Source: Zongyangia gallinarum (GTDB lineage: Bacteria > Bacillota > Clostridia > Oscillospirales > Ruminococcaceae). From it: a stretch of 54,370 nucleotides of DNA. Where the stretch lies: positions 1 to 54,370 of the forward strand of contig CAJFQY010000029.1 in assembly GCA_904419315.1 (NCBI GenBank), in the 5' to 3' direction. This document shows, piece by piece, positions 41,372-52,140 of the stretch. The number at the start of each line of letters is the position of its first letter. The first letter of the stretch is position 1. Position numbers and translations under genes: made by a program. The notes under the pieces are model-generated. The model did no database searches. It had not been told where the DNA came from and was given only the letters and a program-made list of their open reading frames with translations.

Positions 41372-42076
41372 CTAGCTCCATCTCTTTTTTTCCAGCACCC
41401 GGACGGTGAAGAAGATAAACAGTCCGGATACGCTGAGGAAAAAGATCACGTCCGCGATATTTAAAAGCCCTAAGGTGAAGTTGGCATAGCGGGTGTAGAA
41501 GGAGAGCCCGTAAACCAAATCCTGCAAAAACTGGGTGGGCATCACCGAGGACAGGGTGTCGATGAGCATCAGCCCCATCATGACGGCGAAGCTGGCCACA
41601 GCGGCGATGACCTGGCTTTCGGTGAGGGAGGAGATGAACACGCCGATGGCGATGAGAGCCAGCCCCAAGAAGACGGCGCCCAGCAGGTTGCCGACAAACA
41701 GGGACAGGTCAATGGGGGCAAAGGCCGCCAGCACCACGGCATAGACCACCGTAATGGCCATGGCCACCAGGTACATGATGACGGCGGAGAGATATTTGCC
41801 CAATACAATGGAGTAAAGCCCCACCGGCGCGGTGAGAAGGGCTTGGTCGGTGCGCAGCTTTTTGTCCTCGCTCATCAGCCGCATGGTCAGGATGGGGATG
41901 AGGAACATAATCACCGAGAACATGGAGGAGAAGAAGGAGCGCATGTCGGTGGTGTTGCTCAGCACGTTGGAAAGGAAAAAGTAAAATCCCGCGAATGCGT
42001 AGAAAACCGCCAGGAAGATATAGCCGATGGCGGAAGAAAAATAGGCGTTCAGCTCACGCTTTAAGATGGCAGCCAT
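41372..42076 (-). CDS. ABC transporter permease (GldF/ABC-2 type)
   Basis: A 234-residue permease with six predicted helices (IGYIFLAVFYAFAGFYFFL, FSVIMFLIPILTMRL, LSAVIMYLVAMAITVVYAVVL, LLGAVFLGLALIAIGVFIS, VIAAVASFAVMMGLMLI, IADVIFFLSVSGLFIFF). MRLMSEDKKLRTDQALLTAPVGLYSIVLGKY is characteristic of the gldF branch. It starts 3 nt after the ATPase stop, with its ribosome site inside that gene, so the two are coupled. Confidence 0.9.
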   Translation of the reverse strand: MAAILKRELNAYFSSAIGYIFLAVFYAFAGFYFFLSNVLSNTTDMRSFFSSMFSVIMFLIPILTMRLMSEDKKLRTDQALLTAPVGLYSIVLGKYLSAVIMYLVAMAITVVYAVVLAAFAPIDLSLFVGNLLGAVFLGLALIAIGVFISSLTESQVIAAVASFAVMMGLMLIDTLSSVMPTQFLQDLVYGLSFYTRYANFTLGLLNIADVIFFLSVSGLFIFFTVRVLEKKRWS

Positions 42077-42079
42077 GGA

Positions 42080-43216
42080 TTATTCCCCCTCCTTCTCTGA
42101 CGCGGCTTCCTCGCCGGCGTTTTCCGCCGGGATCTCAGAGCCGTGATCTTCTCCGGTAGCCGCGGTTTCCCCGGCGGCCTCAGGATCCTGGTCTCCGCTG
42201 TCCTCAGCGCCGGAGCCCTCCGGAACGGGCGCCTGCTGGCCTTCATCCGGCTTGTCCTCTTCGATAAGGGACTTCTGCTCGTTAATCAGCTGGAGGAAGA
42301 CCTCTTCCAGGGACAGCTCCGAAGTCTTTAACAGGAGCAGGGGCATATTGTTCTGGCACAGGGCCCGGAAGAGGGGACGGCGCAGATCCCGCTGCTCACT
42401 GCTCTGGATGTGGTATTCGTAAATATCCGGCGCGCCATTTTCCTCCCTGGGACCGGCAACGTCCACCTGAACGTCCTGTCCCAGGCCCTTGAGAACCGGC
42501 AGAACCTGCTCCTGCTTGCCCTCAATCCGGGCCACCAGGCTGTGGTCGGAGGACAGGGAGGCGGCGATGGACTCGGGGGTGCCGTCGGCAATGAGTTTGC
42601 CGGCGTTGATGATGATGATCCGGTCGCAGACTGCCTGGACCTCGCTGAGGATGTGGGAGGAGAGGATGATGGTGTGTTTTTCTCCCAGGGACCGGATCAG
42701 ATCCCGGATCTCGATGATCTGGTTGGGGTCCAGCCCCACGGTGGGCTCGTCCAGGATCAGGACCTGGGGATTGCCCAGCAGGGCCTGGGCCAGTCCGACC
42801 CTTTGGCGGTAGCCCTTGGACAGGTTCTTGATGATCCTGCCCCGGACCCCCTCGATGCCGCAGAGCCGGCAGACCTCGTCCAGATGGGCCCTGCGGGGCA
42901 GGGAGACCTTTTTGAGCTCATACATAAACTGTAGATAGCCGTCCACCGTCATATCCAGATACAGCGGCGGCTGTTCCGGCAGATAGCCGATACATTTTTT
43001 TGCTTTGAGGGGTTCCTCCAGAATGTCGAAGCCCCCGATGGTTGCCTCTCCCTGGGTGGCGGAGATATAACCGGTCAGTATGTTCATGGTGGTGGATTTT
43101 CCCGCCCCGTTGGGACCGAGAAATCCCACAATCTCCCCGGAATCAATGGAGAAGCTGATGTCATCTACCGCGTTTTTCACGCCGTAGCGCTTGACCAGAT
43201 GCTTCACCTCAACCAT
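42080..43216 (-). CDS. ABC transporter ATPase (GldA-like) with acidic tail
   Basis: A 378-residue ATPase. Walker A is GPNGAGKST, the signature lies in LSKGYRQRVGLAQALLG, and Walker B is VLILDEPTVGLDP. The C-terminal domain after about residue 225 includes SLVARIEGKQEQVLPVLKGLG and LLLKTSELSLEEVFLQL, typical of GldA/NatA-like proteins. The final 60 residues are a low-complexity acidic tail. The start at 43216 (MVEVKHLVKRYG) is chosen from the family's usual start; the ribosome site (AAGGAA) is rather distant. First gene of the gld-type operon. Confidence 0.88.
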   Translation of the reverse strand: MVEVKHLVKRYGVKNAVDDISFSIDSGEIVGFLGPNGAGKSTTMNILTGYISATQGEATIGGFDILEEPLKAKKCIGYLPEQPPLYLDMTVDGYLQFMYELKKVSLPRRAHLDEVCRLCGIEGVRGRIIKNLSKGYRQRVGLAQALLGNPQVLILDEPTVGLDPNQIIEIRDLIRSLGEKHTIILSSHILSEVQAVCDRIIIINAGKLIADGTPESIAASLSSDHSLVARIEGKQEQVLPVLKGLGQDVQVDVAGPREENGAPDIYEYHIQSSEQRDLRRPLFRALCQNNMPLLLLKTSELSLEEVFLQLINEQKSLIEEDKPDEGQQAPVPEGSGAEDSGDQDPEAAGETAATGEDHGSEIPAENAGEEAASEKEGE

Positions 43217-43519
43217 TTTGTCAAACCATTCCTTTCCTTGCGCCCGAAGGCGCGCTCTTTCTGCGGCGCCAGCCGCCAAAGCTTAGTTAAAATCTATGAT
43301 AGCAGAAATTTTTACTTCTTTTGTAAATAGAACGTGAAATTTCCACCGATGTTTCCTGCCGGTTGTGTGAAAATATCCCCGCAAATTGCCTGAAGGGGAG
43401 AAACCCATTGCCTGGATGGGGCGGAGGATGGTATAATAGTCCTGTAAAAACGGGCGGGGCGCAAGGGCGCCGCAAGCCCAGGGCGGGGGCCGGATCCCCC
43501 GGGAAATGGAGGAAATATC
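43217..43519. other. Intergenic region, gld operon / DUF1015 gene
   Basis: 303 nt. It holds the plus-strand promoter at 43408-43437 and presumably the minus-strand gld promoter, for which I see only weak boxes. A small CGAAGGCGCG-type hairpin fragment near 43241-43255 recalls the mosaic repeats but lacks their blocks. Confidence 0.5.
43408..43437 (+). promoter_or_regulatory. Promoter of the DUF1015 gene
   Basis: TTGCCT (43408-43413), 18-nt spacer, TATAAT (43432-43437) preceded by an extended TGG. Confidence 0.75.
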
Positions 43520-44809
43520 ATGGCAACAGTCAAAGGCTTTAGAGGGCTGCGCTTTACCGAAAAAGCGGGGGAGATCGGCAAGCTCTGCTGCCCCCCTTAT
43601 GACATCATCAGCGAGGAGCAGCGCCAGAACTATCTCAAGGAAAACCCCTGCAACGTCATCCGGCTGGAGCTGCCCCGGGGAGAGGAGCCCTATGCCCAGG
43701 CGGCCCAGACCCTGAACTCCTGGCTGGAGGAGGGAATCCTGGCCCAGGACAGCCGGGAGGGGATCTACATCTATGAAGAGGAATTCACCGCCCGGGGCCA
43801 GCGCCACAAGATCAAGGGCTTTATCTGCCTGGTGAAGGTGGAGGATTTCTCCAAAGGGGTGGTGCTGCCCCATGAGGAGACCCTTTCCAAGGCAAAGACC
43901 GACCGCTTTAACCTGCAAAAGGCCACCGGATGCCAGTTCAGCCAGATCTATTCCCTGTACATTGACCCGGAGCACACCACCCTGTCCTTAATTGACAGCC
44001 TTTCCGAAGGGGCGCCGGACTCCTCCTTCACCGATGGGGACGGGGTAACCCACCGCCTTTGGTGCGTCTATGACCCGGCGGTGCTGGAAGCCATCGGCGG
44101 CCAGCTTGCCTCCCGCAAGCTTTATATAGCCGACGGCCACCACCGGTATGAAACCGCCATCAACATCCGCAACTATCTGCGGGAGCAGGGGGTCATCACC
44201 GACGACAGCCATCCGGGCAACTATGTGATGATGATGCTCTGCGACATGGAGCATCCGGGGCTGGTGGTGTTCCCCACCCACCGGCTCATCAAGGACATGC
44301 CCCAGGTGGACCTGAAGGAGCTGGAAGAAAAATGCCGGGCCTATTTCGACATCACCCCCGGCCTGCCCCTGGCGGGGATGGAAGAAAAGCTGGATGAGCT
44401 TTACGCCCAGGGGAAAAAAGCCTTTGCCCTCTATGCCGGGGCGGAGGACTACACCCTCTTTGTCCTCACCGACCCGGACGCGGTGAAGCGGTTTGAGCCC
44501 CAGATGAGCGACGATTACTGCAACCTGGACGTGTCGGTCCTCCACACCCTGGTGCTGGAGCAGGCCCTGGGCATTGACAAGGAGAACATGATGAACCAGG
44601 TGAACTTAAACTACACCCGCTCCCTGGAAGAGGCCATCGACAAGGTCAAGGACGGCACCTATAACTTCAGCTTTATCATGAACCCCACCAAGGTAGAGGA
44701 GATCGGCCGGATTGCCGCTAACGGCGAGAAGATGCCCCAGAAATCCACCTACTTCTATCCCAAGCTGACCACCGGCCTTGTGATGAACAAGTTTATGGAT
44801 GTAAAATAA
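43520..44809 (+). CDS. DUF1015 family protein
   Basis: A 429-residue cytoplasmic protein of the widespread DUF1015 family. Markers are GLRFTEKAGEIGKLCCPPYDII near the start, VLPHEETLSKAKTDRFNLQKAT (about 118-140), and the central LYIADGHHRYETAINIR. The C-terminal half includes MNPTKVEEIGRIAANGEKMPQKSTYFYPK. The family is often found near serine biosynthesis genes and has no assigned reaction; no such genes are adjacent here. The ATG follows GGAGGAAATATC. Confidence 0.9.
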   Translation: MATVKGFRGLRFTEKAGEIGKLCCPPYDIISEEQRQNYLKENPCNVIRLELPRGEEPYAQAAQTLNSWLEEGILAQDSREGIYIYEEEFTARGQRHKIKGFICLVKVEDFSKGVVLPHEETLSKAKTDRFNLQKATGCQFSQIYSLYIDPEHTTLSLIDSLSEGAPDSSFTDGDGVTHRLWCVYDPAVLEAIGGQLASRKLYIADGHHRYETAINIRNYLREQGVITDDSHPGNYVMMMLCDMEHPGLVVFPTHRLIKDMPQVDLKELEEKCRAYFDITPGLPLAGMEEKLDELYAQGKKAFALYAGAEDYTLFVLTDPDAVKRFEPQMSDDYCNLDVSVLHTLVLEQALGIDKENMMNQVNLNYTRSLEEAIDKVKDGTYNFSFIMNPTKVEEIGRIAANGEKMPQKSTYFYPKLTTGLVMNKFMDVK

Positions 44810-44843
44810 CAGGCCGGCCGAAATTTCTGCTGACGGTGATTTG

Positions 44844-45056
44844 ATGCGAAATAAAAAGAACAAGCACCTGGGAATAGAAATTGACCCCCAGCTCCACGGA
44901 AAACCGCACTACATCGCCAAGTAGGAAGGACGCTCCGCCAATGGGCAGATCCTCTACCTGATCCGCCAGTGCATCCGGGAGTTTGAGGAGAAAAACGGAA
45001 CGATAGAACTGGAACCTGATCCATCCCGCCCGGACAAAGAGGAACCTGCAAAATAA
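44844..45056 (+). pseudogene. RHH-type regulator interrupted by an in-frame TAG
   Basis: Starting at ATG 44844, the frame reads MRNKKNKHLGIEIDPQLHG and then KPHYIAK, stops at TAG (44922-44924, codon 27), and continues in the same frame for 43 codons (EGRSANGQILYLIRQCIREF then EEKNGTIEL) to TAA at 45054-45056. Both halves together match a small clostridial RHH protein in which the TAG position is normally Tyr (AKYEGRS). A single base change explains it. There is no second start codon with a ribosome site at the right place. A terminator follows immediately, consistent with a formerly intact gene. Confidence 0.75.
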
Positions 45057-45098
45057 AAAAGCCGTACCGCTGAAAGCTTTGGCGGTACGGCTTTTTTA
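45054..45098. terminator. Bidirectional intrinsic terminator
   Basis: AGCCGTACCGC / GCGGTACGGCT with A and T runs, between the broken RHH gene and the XRE gene. Confidence 0.92.
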
Positions 45099-45136
45099 TG
45101 GCCTGTATCAAAATGGGACGCCTTTTGAAAGCGCCT

Positions 45137-45448
45137 TTACTTCATATTCTCAATGAGCTTGAGGATCAGCTCCTTCTGCTCGTCGGTGAGGGTGCTCCAG
45201 CGCTGGAACATGGCATACTGCTCCCGGGTCAGGGAACGGGGGGTGGAGCCGTCGGAGAAAAACTCGGCCACCGTAATGTCAAAGGCTTTGCAGATGGCCT
45301 CCAGGGTGGGGATGGAGGGATAGTCGTTGACAGAATTAAAGATGGAATTGATGGTGCTTTGCGGCAGATGCGCCTTTTGCGCCAGCTTGTTTTGGGATAG
45401 GTTTTGTTTTGCGGCCAGATCCTTGATCCTCTTGACAACTTGGTTCAC
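45137..45448 (-). CDS. XRE-family helix-turn-helix regulator
   Basis: A 103-residue DNA-binding protein. The N-terminal HTH (about 4-62; RIKDLAAKQNLSQNKLAQKA, STINSIFN, IPTLEAICKAFDITVAEFF) is complete. The C-terminal helix LTDEQKELILKLIENMK probably mediates dimerisation. The start codon is GTG (45446-45448), 9 nt after AGGAGG. It is a stand-alone gene; its target may be its own promoter region (a minus-strand TATAAT lies near 45480). Confidence 0.87.
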   Translation of the reverse strand: MNQVVKRIKDLAAKQNLSQNKLAQKAHLPQSTINSIFNSVNDYPSIPTLEAICKAFDITVAEFFSDGSTPRSLTREQYAMFQRWSTLTDEQKELILKLIENMK

Positions 45449-45636
45449 AAGGCACCACCTCCTGGAAAAGTGTTACCTAAATTATACCGTGATAATCCTG
45501 GTCCAGGCATAACATAATATTGTATAATATACATTATCATGTTATAATGAGGGCGCCGCCGCTTCTATGACAGAAAAAAGATCCGCTAGATTGATAAGGC
45601 CCCTGCCGGTACAGCGGCGGCCGTCCCGGCAGAGGC

Positions 45637-45668
45637 AAAAAAAGAGCCGCTCATGGCGGCTCTTTTTC
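45637..45668 (-). terminator. Terminator of typA
   Basis: AAAAAAAGAGCCGC-TCAT-GCGGCTCTTTTT; serves the minus-strand gene and may work both ways. Confidence 0.88.
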
Positions 45669-45674
45669 TATGGG

Positions 45675-47498
<1,824 letters not shown>

Positions 47499-47766
47499 AG
47501 CAATTTCCCTTCCTACCTGTGATGCCGCAGCCGTTGCGCGGCGGATTTCTTTCCCCAATTCCGGAAAGCTCATCTGTTTATTATACATCATTCCCGTCAG
47601 CTTTACTATAAAATTCGTCAAAAATTTGGTCAATTAAACAAACAAAATTTGACAGTCCCCCTCCCGGCCTTTTTTGCACTTTTGACGAAAGCCAGGGAAG
47701 AAAGCGCCCCTTTCCCGGGAAATCCAGGCGCTGCCCGGGCTTTTTCCCGCCAAGGGGCGGATAGGC

Positions 47767-47795
47767 TTGATTTAGGGGCCTATCTGTTGTTTAAT
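47767..47795 (+). promoter_or_regulatory. Putative promoter of manA-trmL
   Basis: TTGATT (47767-47772), 17-nt spacer, TTTAAT (47790-47795). Confidence 0.5.
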
Positions 47796-47856
47796 AAGAT
47801 GGAAGGAAAAGGCCCAGAATGAAAGGGCATCACTGAAAAAAGGAAGGAAGCGGCCT

Positions 47857-48819
47857 ATGGTTCCCATGAAACTGCGCCCGGCTCTCAAAGACTATCTCTG
47901 GGGCGGGACAAGGCTTAAAACCCAATACGGAAAGGAAAGCGATCTCCCCATTGTGGCGGAAAGCTGGGAGGTGTCCTGCCACAAGGACGGCCCCAGCCTG
48001 GTGGAAAACGGCCCCCAGGCGGGGATGACCCTGCCCCAGGCCATCGACGCCCTGGGCCGACAGTGCCTGGGGAAGCGGGGAGAGGAGCTGCCGGAATTTC
48101 CGGTGCTGATCAAACTCATCGACGCCAAACAGAGCCTGTCGGTCCAGGTCCATCCGGACGACGCCTATGCCCGCCGGGTGGAGGGGGAGCCGGGGAAAAC
48201 CGAGATGTGGCTGGTGCTGGCATGTGAACCGGGGGCTTATCTCTACTACGGCTTTGCCAAGGATATGACCCGGGAGGAATTTGCCCGCCGGATCCAAGAA
48301 AACACCCTCACCGACGTGCTGCGGAAGGTGGAGGTCCATCCCGGGGACACCTTCTTTATCGACGCCGGCACCCTGCACGCCATCGGCCCCGGCATCCTCA
48401 TCGCCGAGGTGCAGCAAAGCTCCAATTCCACCTACCGGGTCTATGACTTCGGCCGGGTGGGCCCCGACGGCAAGCCCCGGCAGCTGCATATCCAGAAGGC
48501 CCTGGACGTGACCCGCCTGACCCGGGAGACCCGGCCGCCCCGCCCCCAGGGGGAGCGGGAATCCTTGGACGGCTATGCCCGGACCCTGCTGGCCAGCTGC
48601 CCCTATTTTACCGCCCTGCTCTACGAGGCGGAGACCGCCGCGCCCCTGCCGGTGACCGAGGAATCCTTCCTCTCCCTCACCGTCCTCACAGGGGAGGGAA
48701 CCCTGGTCTATCCCCAGGGGGAGATGGCGATCCGCAAGGGGGAGAGCTTCTTCCTGCCGGCCGGGCTGGGAGACTGCGAAATCCGGGGGAAATGCAGGGT
48801 GCTGGCCTGCCATATTTAA
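47857..48819 (+). CDS. manA: Mannose-6-phosphate isomerase, class I
   Basis: A 320-residue zinc enzyme interconverting mannose-6-phosphate and fructose-6-phosphate. Family motifs are LKDYLWGGTRLKTQYG, FPVLIKLIDAKQSLSVQVHPDD (metal-binding QVHPDD), KTEMWLVL and VHPGDTFFIDAGTLHAIGPGILIAEVQQSSNSTYRVYDFGR. The length is that of the short Firmicute form. The ATG follows AAGGAAGGAAG. trmL follows after 33 nt on the same strand. Confidence 0.94.
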   Translation: MVPMKLRPALKDYLWGGTRLKTQYGKESDLPIVAESWEVSCHKDGPSLVENGPQAGMTLPQAIDALGRQCLGKRGEELPEFPVLIKLIDAKQSLSVQVHPDDAYARRVEGEPGKTEMWLVLACEPGAYLYYGFAKDMTREEFARRIQENTLTDVLRKVEVHPGDTFFIDAGTLHAIGPGILIAEVQQSSNSTYRVYDFGRVGPDGKPRQLHIQKALDVTRLTRETRPPRPQGERESLDGYARTLLASCPYFTALLYEAETAAPLPVTEESFLSLTVLTGEGTLVYPQGEMAIRKGESFFLPAGLGDCEIRGKCRVLACHI

Positions 48820-48852
48820 TACAAATAGTAATAAAAGCAAGGGATATAACAA

Positions 48853-49455
48853 ATGGAAAGAGAAAAGAAGCTGAATATTGTACTGGTGGAGCCCCAGATC
48901 CCCCAGAATACAGGCAACATCGCCCGGACCTGCGCCGCTACCGGGGCCAGGCTCCATCTGGTGGGGCCGATGGGCTTTCAGATCGACGACAAGAAGCTCA
49001 AACGGGCGGGGCTGGATTACTGGCATCTGCTGGATATCACCTATTACGATGGCCTAGAGGACTTTTTCAAAAAGAACCAGGGACAGTTTTACTACTTCAC
49101 CACCAAGGGGCAAAACCGGTACAGCGATATAGCCTATCCGGAGGACGCCTATATTGTCTTCGGCCGGGAGGACGCGGGGCTGCCGGAGGAGCTTTTGTTC
49201 CAGCATCCTGACCGGTGCGTCCGGCTGCCCATGATCCCGGGGGCCAGGAGCCTCAACCTCTCCAACACGGTGGCCATTGCCGTCTACGAGGTGCTGCGGC
49301 AGTGGGACTTTGAGGCGCTGAAGACCCAAGGGGAGCTGACCCGGTTTTCCTGGGAGAACGCTTCCTTCCCAGAGGGGGATGAGGCTTTAGAAATAACCGG
49401 GGCGGGATGGGAAAAACCCGGGAAAAGCCGGGGAAATCTGCCGGAAAATACTTGA
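48853..49455 (+). CDS. trmL: tRNA (cytidine/uridine-2'-O)-methyltransferase TrmL
   Basis: A 200-residue SPOUT-class methyltransferase for the wobble nucleotide of leucine tRNAs. Signature segments are LVEPQIPQNTGNIARTCAATGARLHLV, FGREDAGLPEELL and RLPMIPGARSLNLSNTVAIAVYEVLRQ, which forms the knot that binds S-adenosylmethionine. The C-terminus extends about 40 residues beyond the usual TrmL end, with no recognisable motif. The pgk promoter -35 box overlaps its stop codon. Confidence 0.92.
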   Translation: MEREKKLNIVLVEPQIPQNTGNIARTCAATGARLHLVGPMGFQIDDKKLKRAGLDYWHLLDITYYDGLEDFFKKNQGQFYYFTTKGQNRYSDIAYPEDAYIVFGREDAGLPEELLFQHPDRCVRLPMIPGARSLNLSNTVAIAVYEVLRQWDFEALKTQGELTRFSWENASFPEGDEALEITGAGWEKPGKSRGNLPENT

Positions 49456-49480
49456 AATATGGACAGGTTTAGGATAAAAT
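49452..49480 (+). promoter_or_regulatory. Promoter of pgk
   Basis: TTGAAA (49452-49457), 17-nt spacer, TAAAAT (49475-49480). The leader to pgk is about 120 nt. Confidence 0.75.
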
Positions 49481-49606
49481 ATGTTATGGATTGTGAGAAA
49501 TGAGACAATCCATGTTTTTCCGGCTTCCGGCCGGGAAAACGTAACTGACAGGTCAGCGGGGGAATCCCGCTTGCAGGAATTATCATTACAGGAAAGGGTG
49601 GCAATC

Positions 49607-50797
49607 ATGACCTCTCTCAACAAAAAGTCCATCGAAGATATCGATGTAGCCGGTAAGAAAGTACTGGCCCGTTGTGATTTCAACGTTCCCCTCAAGGACG
49701 GCGTCATCACCAACGACAAAAGAATTGTGGCAGCTCTGCCTACCATCAAGTATTTGGTTGATCACAAAGCACGGCTGATCCTCTGCTCTCACCTGGGTCG
49801 TCCCAAGGGCGAGTTCAAGCCGGAATTCTCTCTGGCGCCTGTGGCCAAGAGACTCAGCGAGCTGCTGGGCCAGGAAGTAAAGATGGCCAAGGACGTCATC
49901 GGTCCTGACGCCAAGAAACTGGCTTCCGAGCTGAAAGACGGCGAGGTCATGCTGCTGGAGAACGTCCGTTACCACGCGGAGGAGACCAAGAACGATCCCG
50001 CATTTGCCAAAGAGCTGGCTTCCATGGCGGAGATCTATGTCAACGACGCTTTCGGCGCCTGCCATAGAGCCCATGCTTCCACCGCCGGCGTGGCAGCTTA
50101 CCTGCCTGCTGTTTGCGGCTATCTGATGCAGAAAGAAATCAACTTCATCGGCGGCGCCCTGGCCAACCCCAAACGTCCCTTTGTGGCCATCCTGGGCGGC
50201 GCGAAAGTTTCCGATAAGATCGGCGTTATCACCAACCTGCTGGATAAGGTCGACACCCTTGTCATCGGCGGCGGTATGGCCTACACCTTCATGAAGGCAC
50301 AGGGTCATTCCATCGGCAATTCCATCTGCGAGGATGACAAGCTGGATCTGGCCCGCCAGATTCTGGCCGACGCGGAGAAGAAGGGTGTCAAGCTCCTGCT
50401 GCCCATCGACAACAACGCTGGCGATAAATTCGACGAGAACTGCAACGAGCAGATCGTCAATTCCGACGACATCCCTGACGGCTGGATGGGCATGGACATC
50501 GGCCCCAAATCCATCGAGCTGTTCTGCGACGCTGTGAAAGGCGCCGGCACCGTCATCTGGAACGGGCCTATGGGCGTATTTGAGTTTGAGAAATTCGCAA
50601 AAGGCACCCTGGCGGTAGCCAAGGCAGTGGCTGACAGCGGCGCTGTTTCCATCATTGGCGGCGGCGACTCTGTCGCGGCTGTGACCAAGCTGGGCTTTGC
50701 CGACAAGATGAGCCATATCTCCACCGGCGGCGGCGCTTCCCTGGAGTTTATGGAGGGCAAGGTTCTCCCCGGCATCGACTGCCTCAACGATAAATAA
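49607..50797 (+). CDS. pgk: Phosphoglycerate kinase
   Basis: A 396-residue glycolytic enzyme transferring phosphate from 1,3-bisphosphoglycerate to ADP. The N-terminal substrate motif ARCDFNVPLKDGVITNDKRI and SHLGRPKGE, the hinge region, and the C-terminal nucleotide motif IWNGPMGVFEFEKFAKGT plus IIGGGDSVAA are all present. I chose ATG 49607 (MTSLNKKSIEDIDVAGKKV) behind GGAAAGGGTGG rather than the upstream in-frame extension. Codon use is highly biased, as in PFOR and tpiA. tpiA follows in the same direction. Confidence 0.97.
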   Translation: MTSLNKKSIEDIDVAGKKVLARCDFNVPLKDGVITNDKRIVAALPTIKYLVDHKARLILCSHLGRPKGEFKPEFSLAPVAKRLSELLGQEVKMAKDVIGPDAKKLASELKDGEVMLLENVRYHAEETKNDPAFAKELASMAEIYVNDAFGACHRAHASTAGVAAYLPAVCGYLMQKEINFIGGALANPKRPFVAILGGAKVSDKIGVITNLLDKVDTLVIGGGMAYTFMKAQGHSIGNSICEDDKLDLARQILADAEKKGVKLLLPIDNNAGDKFDENCNEQIVNSDDIPDGWMGMDIGPKSIELFCDAVKGAGTVIWNGPMGVFEFEKFAKGTLAVAKAVADSGAVSIIGGGDSVAAVTKLGFADKMSHISTGGGASLEFMEGKVLPGIDCLNDK

Positions 50798-50811
50798 GAA
50801 CAAATGAGAGG

Positions 50812-50838
50812 AAAAGGCACGGTCCCCCGTGCCTTTTC
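50812..50838 (+). terminator. Intercistronic hairpin between pgk and tpiA
   Basis: AAAAGGCACGG-TCCC-CCGTGCCTTTT. It has terminator form, but the T run is only four long and then breaks, so it is more likely a partial terminator or an RNA-stabilising stem that sets the pgk:tpiA ratio. Confidence 0.65.
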
Positions 50839-50872
50839 AAAACATAACATATCCAAAAGGAGCGTATTACTG

Positions 50873-51640
50873 ATGAATAAGGCAACACGTAAAGCCGTTA
50901 TCGCCGGCAACTGGAAAATGAATAAAACCCGTCCCGAGGCAAAAGCTCTCATCGAAGAGATGATCCCCCTGGTCAAAGATGCGGACTGCGACGTTATCAT
51001 CTGCGTCCCCTACACCAACCTGGAGACCGCCATTGCCGCAACCAAAGGCACCAACATCAAGGTAGGCGCTGAGAACTGCCACTGGGCAAAATCCGGCGCA
51101 TTCACCGCAGAGGTTTCCGCCGACATGCTCAAAGAGGTTGGCGTTGAATACGTCATCATCGGCCACTCTGAGAGAAGACAGTACTTCGGCGAGACCGATG
51201 TCACCGTCAACCAGAGAGTCCGGGCTGCTCTGGACGCTGGCCTGAAGGTCATCCTCTGCGTCGGCGAGCTCCTGGATCAGAGAGAGCAGGGCATCACCGA
51301 GGAGATCTGCTCCATGCAGACCAAGATCGCTCTGGGCGGCGTTTCCAAAGAGGAAATGAAGGACATCATCATCGCTTATGAGCCTGTTTGGGCCATCGGC
51401 ACCGGCAAAACCGCTACCGCCGACCAGGCAGAAGAGGTTTGCGGCGCTATCCGCGGCGTCATTGCCAAGCTCTATGACGACGCTACCGCTCAGGCTACCA
51501 CCATCCAGTACGGCGGTTCCATGAACGCCAAGAACGCAGACGAGCTCCTTTCCAAGGTAGACGTTGACGGCGGCCTCATCGGCGGCGCTTCCCTGAAGGC
51601 TCCCGACTTTGCAGCCATTGTCACCGCGGCTTCTAAATAA
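50873..51640 (+). CDS. tpiA: Triosephosphate isomerase
   Basis: A 255-residue TIM-barrel enzyme interconverting glyceraldehyde-3-phosphate and dihydroxyacetone phosphate. The catalytic Lys is in AGNWKMN, the His in IIGHSERR, the Glu in AYEPVWAIGTG, and the phosphate loop is YGGSMNAKNADELL. The ATG at 50873 follows AAAAGGAGCG. Restricted codon use indicates strong expression. Array J begins on the base after its stop codon. Confidence 0.97.
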   Translation: MNKATRKAVIAGNWKMNKTRPEAKALIEEMIPLVKDADCDVIICVPYTNLETAIAATKGTNIKVGAENCHWAKSGAFTAEVSADMLKEVGVEYVIIGHSERRQYFGETDVTVNQRVRAALDAGLKVILCVGELLDQREQGITEEICSMQTKIALGGVSKEEMKDIIIAYEPVWAIGTGKTATADQAEEVCGAIRGVIAKLYDDATAQATTIQYGGSMNAKNADELLSKVDVDGGLIGGASLKAPDFAAIVTAASK

Positions 51641-51991
51641 GGACCTGCGGTCAGCAAATCGCGCCCCAAGGCCCATTTGTAACACTGCTGCGTTGCACGC
51701 GGCCCTAGCGGGCAGCAGGCCGCGCCCCGGGTTTTGTTAGCAAAACACTGTCGCGGCGCACGCGTTTTTGTTACAGACGACGCCACAGCGCGGCTTGTCT
51801 GCGGCAACTTGCCGCCCGCGTTGCACGCAATTACGCTGCGATTGACACAAAAGCGCGACATCCTCCGGCGGTAGCCGGCGGCCCCTTCCGGGGCAGGATG
51901 ACGCGTTTTGAGTTCTGTTGGTGACACTGTCGCGTTGCCCGCGACTAAGTTACCTGTTGTGCCCATCCGCGGTATCCTCCGGCGGTAGCCG
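51641..51991 (-). repeat. Mosaic intergenic repeat array J
   Basis: Three to four units in reverse orientation, with no spacer after the tpiA stop. It begins with the hairpin GACCTGCGGTC and includes GCGGCA-ACT-TGCCGC (51801-51815, AGT triloop on the other strand) and CCGGCGGTAGCCGG forms. It separates the glycolytic genes tpiA and gpmI. Confidence 0.88.
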
Positions 51992-52019
51992 GTCTGGTTC
52001 ATGTGATTCGGGGCCCTCA

Positions 52020-52111
52020 GCGCTTCATGAGCGCGGCCGGCTGCATGGACCGTATGGTTAATTTTTATTGCACAGCAATAAAAGGCCGTCCGAATGGGCG
52101 GCCTTTTTCTT
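52020..52111 (+). terminator. Three hairpins before gpmI, the last an intrinsic terminator
   Basis: GCGCTTCATGAGCGC (about 52020-52034), then TTTTATTGC-ACA-GCAATAAAA (52063-52083), then AAAGGCCGTCC-GAAT-GGGCGGCCTTT with a T run (52080-52111). The second and third overlap and could be mutually exclusive. The terminator ends only 30 nt before gpmI, so gpmI needs either read-through or a promoter inside this region; I could not find a clear one. Confidence 0.65.
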
Positions 52112-52140
52112 TCGAGATGTATCGTATAGGAGGTCTTTCT

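Noticed and set aside
47499..47633. A 45-codon N-terminal extension of TypA
   Set aside because: The family starts at the IREDLRNIAIIAHVDHGK segment, and a ribosome site sits before TTG 47498. The extension has no conserved features.
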